Shown: positions 60,885 through 64,000 of the stretch, in pieces
How the letters are laid out: the number at the start of each line of letters is the position of its first letter
How positions within the stretch are numbered: position 1 is the stretch's first letter
Source: an uncultured Micrococcaceae bacterium
GTDB taxonomy: Bacteria > Actinomycetota > Actinomycetes > Actinomycetales > Micrococcaceae
Reading direction: 5' to 3'
Assembly: GCA_947502645.1 (NCBI GenBank)
Contig: CANNAD010000001.1
Coordinates: 558,001-622,000 of the forward strand
DNA length: 64,000 nucleotides
Program-made: the position numbers and the translations under genes
The notes under the pieces: generated by a model
Databases searched by the model: none
What the model was told of the DNA's origin: nothing
The model's input: the letters and a program-made list of their open reading frames with translations, nothing else

Positions 60885-62231
60885 ATGGAGGACAACTCCG
60901 CACCCAAGAACGAGCAAAAACTGTCGCTGACCGGTTCCGTGGCTTTGGGCACGGGAGTCATGATCGGAGCTGGAATTTTCGCGCTCGTGGGTCAGGTAGC
61001 TGAACTCGCTGGCGGCTGGGTTCCCTGGGCTTTCTTCGTGGGCGCCGTGATTGTGGCTTTCAGCTCCTACTCATACATCCGCTACTCCGCAACGAATCCG
61101 TCCTCTGGTGGAATCGCCATGCTGCTCAAAGCGGCCTACGGCGCCGGAGTTACTGCCGGCTCGTACTCGATGTTCATGTATGTGTCGATGATCCTGGCCG
61201 AAAGTCTGTTGGGACGTACCTTCGGTACCTATCTGTTGCGACCCTTCGGGATGCAGGACTCCGCGATATGGGTGCCTGTTCTGGCAGTGATCGCCATCGC
61301 GGCCGCCGCCGTCGTGAACCTGGTCGGCAACCGCTGGGTGGAGGGCTCCGCAACGGTCACTGCCGCGCTCAAGATCATTGGCATCGCGGTGTTGGCCGTA
61401 GCCGGTATTTTCACGGCTGGCCTATCTTCCCTGAGCCGCTTGGTCACTTCTGCCGACCGCACCCCGCCAGAAGCCGGGTTGTTGGGCTTCATGGCGGGAG
61501 TCGCCCTATGCATCCTGGCGTATAAGGGATTCACCACGATCACCAATCAGGGCGCGGACCTCCGTGAGCCCAAACGCAACATCGGTCGGTCCATCATGAT
61601 CGCCATCGGCCTGTGCACGGTGCTCTACCTGCTGATCACCGTCGCAGTCACAGGCAGCCTCACAGTTCCGCAGATCGTAGAGGCCCGCGACTACGCCCTC
61701 GCCGAAGCGGCCGAGCCGACTTTTGGGGTCTGGGGTGTGCGACTGACCGTGGCCATCGCAATGATTGCAACACTCTCCGGCCTCATAGCAAGCCTGTTTT
61801 CGGTGTCCAAGCTCTACGACATGCTGCGCGACATGGGCCAGGCCCCGGGGCTGCCCGGGAAGGAGGGGCACCAGTCACTGTTTATCACCGCCGGACTGGC
61901 CATCGTCATTGCTGCTTTCTTCGACCTTTCCCAGATTGCCGCGCTCGGTGCCATCCTGTACCTGGTCATGGACATCGCCATCCACTGGGGCGTCATCCGG
62001 CACCTGAAAGACGACATCGAAGCCAAACCCTGGATCCCGTGGATTGCAATAGTGCTCGATAGCGCCGTCCTGGTGCCATTCGTCGTCCTCAAAGCACAAT
62101 CTGCCCTGTTCACGCTGGTTATTACCGCTGCAGTGGCGCTGATCATTGTCGTGACCCAATGGATCGTTGTGCGTCGCCGACAACAGAGCGACTCATCATC
62201 GCAGGAGACGTCCCACCACAACTCCAATTGA
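60885..62231 (+). CDS. APC-family amino acid permease
   Basis: 448 residues with about 12 membrane helices. GTGVMIGAGIFALVGQVAELAGGWVPWAFF is the family's helix-1 unwound glycine stretch, and AYKGFTTITNQGADLREPKRNIGRSIM is the conserved loop. AAAGGAGG lies 9 nt before ATG 60885, which fixes the start over GTG 60846. It probably shares a transcript with the CDF gene 35 nt upstream. The substrate is not evident. Confidence 0.85.
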   Translation: MEDNSAPKNEQKLSLTGSVALGTGVMIGAGIFALVGQVAELAGGWVPWAFFVGAVIVAFSSYSYIRYSATNPSSGGIAMLLKAAYGAGVTAGSYSMFMYVSMILAESLLGRTFGTYLLRPFGMQDSAIWVPVLAVIAIAAAAVVNLVGNRWVEGSATVTAALKIIGIAVLAVAGIFTAGLSSLSRLVTSADRTPPEAGLLGFMAGVALCILAYKGFTTITNQGADLREPKRNIGRSIMIAIGLCTVLYLLITVAVTGSLTVPQIVEARDYALAEAAEPTFGVWGVRLTVAIAMIATLSGLIASLFSVSKLYDMLRDMGQAPGLPGKEGHQSLFITAGLAIVIAAFFDLSQIAALGAILYLVMDIAIHWGVIRHLKDDIEAKPWIPWIAIVLDSAVLVPFVVLKAQSALFTLVITAAVALIIVVTQWIVVRRRQQSDSSSQETSHHNSN

Positions 62232-62263
62232 CACGTTTGACCGTTACCGCGAGCCCACGGAAG

Positions 62264-63013
62264 TTACTGCTTCTGCCAGCTTCCGCAGCGTAGTGTCGAG
62301 AAGTCCTGCCCGACGGACAGGGTTACGGTGGGGCGACCGCCCCCGGGAATGTCGTTCGCGATGATGTCATCTCCATTCGTCCCGGACGCGTAAATTCCCC
62401 AGTAGCACGTAGAACCAACGTTGTCGGTGGTGCGGTATGTTCCTGGGGCAATGTCCGTGCCAACGGTCCACTGGCCCTCGGCGATCGTATTCTCGGCCTT
62501 CTTCTTCTCGGCTCCCGTCACCGCATCTTCACGCTTCTTGACAGCAGCCGCAGCGAGTTTCGCCTTTCCTTCTGCATCCTTGAGCGCTTCATCGCGCTTG
62601 TCCAAGGCGGCTGTCCTGTCGTCGAGTTCCGAGGTCAGTGTGTTGTGTTCATCTTCCAGCTCCGAGTAATCGCTCTCCAGCGACGACTTCTCAGATTCAA
62701 GGTCGGACTTTTCCGAGGCGAGGTCCGACATGTCAGACGACAGTGCGATGTATTCCTCGCTCGCCGTCGGATCCGGAAGGGTGGTTCCGAGCGCGACGCC
62801 GGAGCCAAGCAGAACTGTGCCCGCCACTCCCATAGCAATCCAGTTTTTGCGTCCGAGGCGGAGGAACTTCTGCTGGTTGGGTGAGCCACCAGTTGGCTTC
62901 CGATTTCCGGACTTCTTCGACGACGGCGGCCCTGGACGTGTGGGCGGCCCAGCGGACGCGGCTGGTGGCGCGGCCGGTGGCGGCGGTGTTTGTGGATGGT
63001 TCGGAACAGTCAT
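62264..63013 (-). CDS. Coiled-coil membrane protein with C-terminal GxW/CYW domain
   Basis: 249 residues: a Pro/Ala-rich cytoplasmic head (1-55), one membrane helix (about 60-80), a coiled coil of Ser/Asp/Glu/Lys heptads (LASEKSDLESEKSSLESDY on), and an extracytoplasmic domain (170-249) with GQWTVGTDIAPGTYRT, CYWGIYA and CGSW. Two Cys residues could bond. The C-terminal domain recurs in actinobacterial and phage surface proteins. ATG 63013 follows AAGGGG. Convergent with the APC permease gene. Confidence 0.75.
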   Translation of the reverse strand: MTVPNHPQTPPPPAAPPAASAGPPTRPGPPSSKKSGNRKPTGGSPNQQKFLRLGRKNWIAMGVAGTVLLGSGVALGTTLPDPTASEEYIALSSDMSDLASEKSDLESEKSSLESDYSELEDEHNTLTSELDDRTAALDKRDEALKDAEGKAKLAAAAVKKREDAVTGAEKKKAENTIAEGQWTVGTDIAPGTYRTTDNVGSTCYWGIYASGTNGDDIIANDIPGGGRPTVTLSVGQDFSTLRCGSWQKQ

Positions 63014-63185
63014 TGGTTTCCCCTTCATTCGGCACTTCTTGTGCTATCGGCACATTGGCCCCCCGTGCGGTAGGAGCGATAGCCATCCCCCCAATGCCCC
63101 CGCATGGCTTCCGCTCCTACCTGGGCCGGATCGGCGGCCCTGTTGAAAACGTACGCGGCCTACAAGCGGATGAAGCTTGTGCGTG

Positions 63186-63205
63186 CTGATAAGACGGGTT
63201 ATCAG
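63186..63205. promoter_or_regulatory. Inverted repeat upstream of the final gene
   Basis: CTGATAA-N6-TTATCAG, perfect 7-bp arms, 79 nt before the start of the gene at 63285 and on the other side from the coiled-coil gene. It looks like a dimer-binding operator. The neighbouring 270 nt contain nothing else recognisable. Confidence 0.5.
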
Positions 63206-63284
63206 TAGGAAAGCGCGTACCTGAAGGCAGAACGTCGGTCCTTACCTATATGCTCCAAAGGACCGCAGACGAGGAGGCAGGGAC

Positions 63285-64000
63285 ATGGCGAATACGCGCA
63301 TTGCGCTAAGCGACGTCGCCCTTCTTGCCCGGGTTCAGCGGCCGGTGGTTTCGATGTGGCGGACTCGTAGCGCCGGCTCAACGATGCCTTTCCCAACGCC
63401 TGTAGCGCTCGACGCCGGGTGCGAGCTTTTCGACGCCGCCGCCGTCGCCCTCTGGCTGGGCGAGACTGGTCGGGGCAATAATCCGGAGGCCATGAACGAC
63501 GTCGGCGCTTTCACTTATGCGGGCGGGCTGAAGTCCACCCATGCGGCCGTCCATTTCCAGGGGCTCACCGCGTTACTGGCCCTGCGTCATCTGACGGCGC
63601 TACCCCTCGGCGAGCACGACGATGAAGGGCTGCTCGATCTCGCTGACGAACACGATCCCGATGACCTGTTTCTGTTCGCCGAGATCGAGGCTCTCGGCGA
63701 ACAGCTGCAGGAGGTGGCCGCGTATGCGGACCTGCTCGCCGAGGGAGCGTACAGTCCCCTCGCCGCGTTTGAAAAACTGATGAGCCAGCGCCTGGGTTCG
63801 GGGGCGCGGGAGCAGTCGGTCAGCACGTTGAGCCCGGTGGGGATCAAACTGGTGGCATCAGCGGCGGCCGAGCTCGCACGGGATCGGGAGGTTCCGGTGT
63901 TCGCTGACGCGACGACGGGCAGCAGCGACCTGCTCCTGGGCATCGTCGCGGAGGTTGGCGAGTTCCGCTCCCCTACATTGCTGACGTCAGCGGCGGACGA
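63285..64000 (+). CDS. HTH/methyltransferase-like protein, 3' end cut by window edge
   Basis: 238 codons are visible. GAGGAGG lies 7 nt before ATG 63285. The head (SDVALLARVQRPVVSMWRTR and LFDAAAVALWLGETGRGNN) is a helix-turn-helix of the kind found at the N-terminus of some actinobacterial N-6 DNA methylases and defence proteins. It is followed by a helical region (LLDLADEHDPDDLFLFAEIEAL) and a TTGSSDLLLG block that sits where SAM motif I (xxxGxGxLLL) is expected but is atypical. The rest of the protein is outside the window. The methylase reading is an inference from architecture. Confidence 0.6.
   Translation, partial: MANTRIALSDVALLARVQRPVVSMWRTRSAGSTMPFPTPVALDAGCELFDAAAVALWLGETGRGNNPEAMNDVGAFTYAGGLKSTHAAVHFQGLTALLALRHLTALPLGEHDDEGLLDLADEHDPDDLFLFAEIEALGEQLQEVAAYADLLAEGAYSPLAAFEKLMSQRLGSGAREQSVSTLSPVGIKLVASAAAELARDREVPVFADATTGSSDLLLGIVAEVGEFRSPTLLTSAAD

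Noticed and set aside
1-64000. CRISPR array or intact insertion sequence
   Set aside because: No regularly spaced repeats and no transposase or Cas protein motifs were seen on either strand.

Overview
This is a 64-kb stretch of high-GC chromosome from an actinobacterium. The gene set and codon style point to the Micrococcaceae, most likely an Arthrobacter-like soil bacterium. That is inferred from the LpqY-SugABC-type sugar importer, IdeR/DtxR-type iron boxes, an actinobacterial c-di-AMP riboswitch, HAIR- and CIRCE-like heat-shock sites, DUF3618/holin membrane-stress genes and a Vms1/Rv2629-type protein. Most of the window is ordinary housekeeping and accessory chromosome. There is no CRISPR array, no intact insertion sequence and no prophage.

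Layout. 0-10 kb: the start of a Mrp antiporter subunit A gene running off the left edge, an MFS carrier, a three-gene sensor cluster (histidine kinase, kinase-like partner without a clear ATPase domain, LuxR-type regulator), dcd, kynA, two SseB-like paralogues, a protealysin-like protease with its emfourin-type inhibitor, and a tRNA-Gly. 10-18 kb: panD, a sugar ABC importer in lpqY-sugA-sugB-sugC order, and a DUF559 gene flanked by 100-bp direct repeats. 18-25 kb: a thioredoxin/NHL protein, a CopD-CtaG protein, HU, the zinc-free ribosomal proteins L28-L33-S14 and a GlgC homologue. 25-32 kb: an envelope-stress cluster (YihY, a low-complexity protein, holin-X-like, DUF3618), a Vms1/Rv2629-like protein, a GDSL hydrolase, a lipid kinase, and an M23 peptidase behind a ydaO c-di-AMP riboswitch. 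33-37 kb: an iron-siderophore importer whose ATPase is fused to a siderophore-interacting reductase. Its likely binding protein lies 9 kb away at 46 kb under a matching iron box.

37-51 kb: a GST-like reductase, an epimerase, MscS, a methyltransferase, an orphan OmpR-type regulator facing a degenerate HPt-like protein, Ohr, two acyl-CoA dehydrogenases, and a CoA-transferase/glutaryl-CoA dehydrogenase pair that suggests glutarate breakdown. 50.9-53.7 kb is a decayed region holding the broken remains of a fadA-fadB beta-oxidation operon and a possible small-peptide remnant. 54-64 kb: an SRPBCC protein, a secreted AMIN-like protein bracketed by short repeats, membrane proteins, Hsp20 under apparent HAIR plus CIRCE control, thymidine kinase, an acyl-CoA synthetase, a CDF-type carrier with a Cys-rich tail next to an APC permease, a coiled-coil membrane protein, and the first 238 codons of a HTH/methyltransferase-like gene that may open a defence region beyond the right edge.

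The most unusual signals are a 68-bp palindromic element (30-8-30 architecture) present three times between genes, the repeat-flanked DUF559 gene, the fused siderophore ATPase-reductase, the kinase plus pseudokinase pair, and the truncated gene at the right edge.
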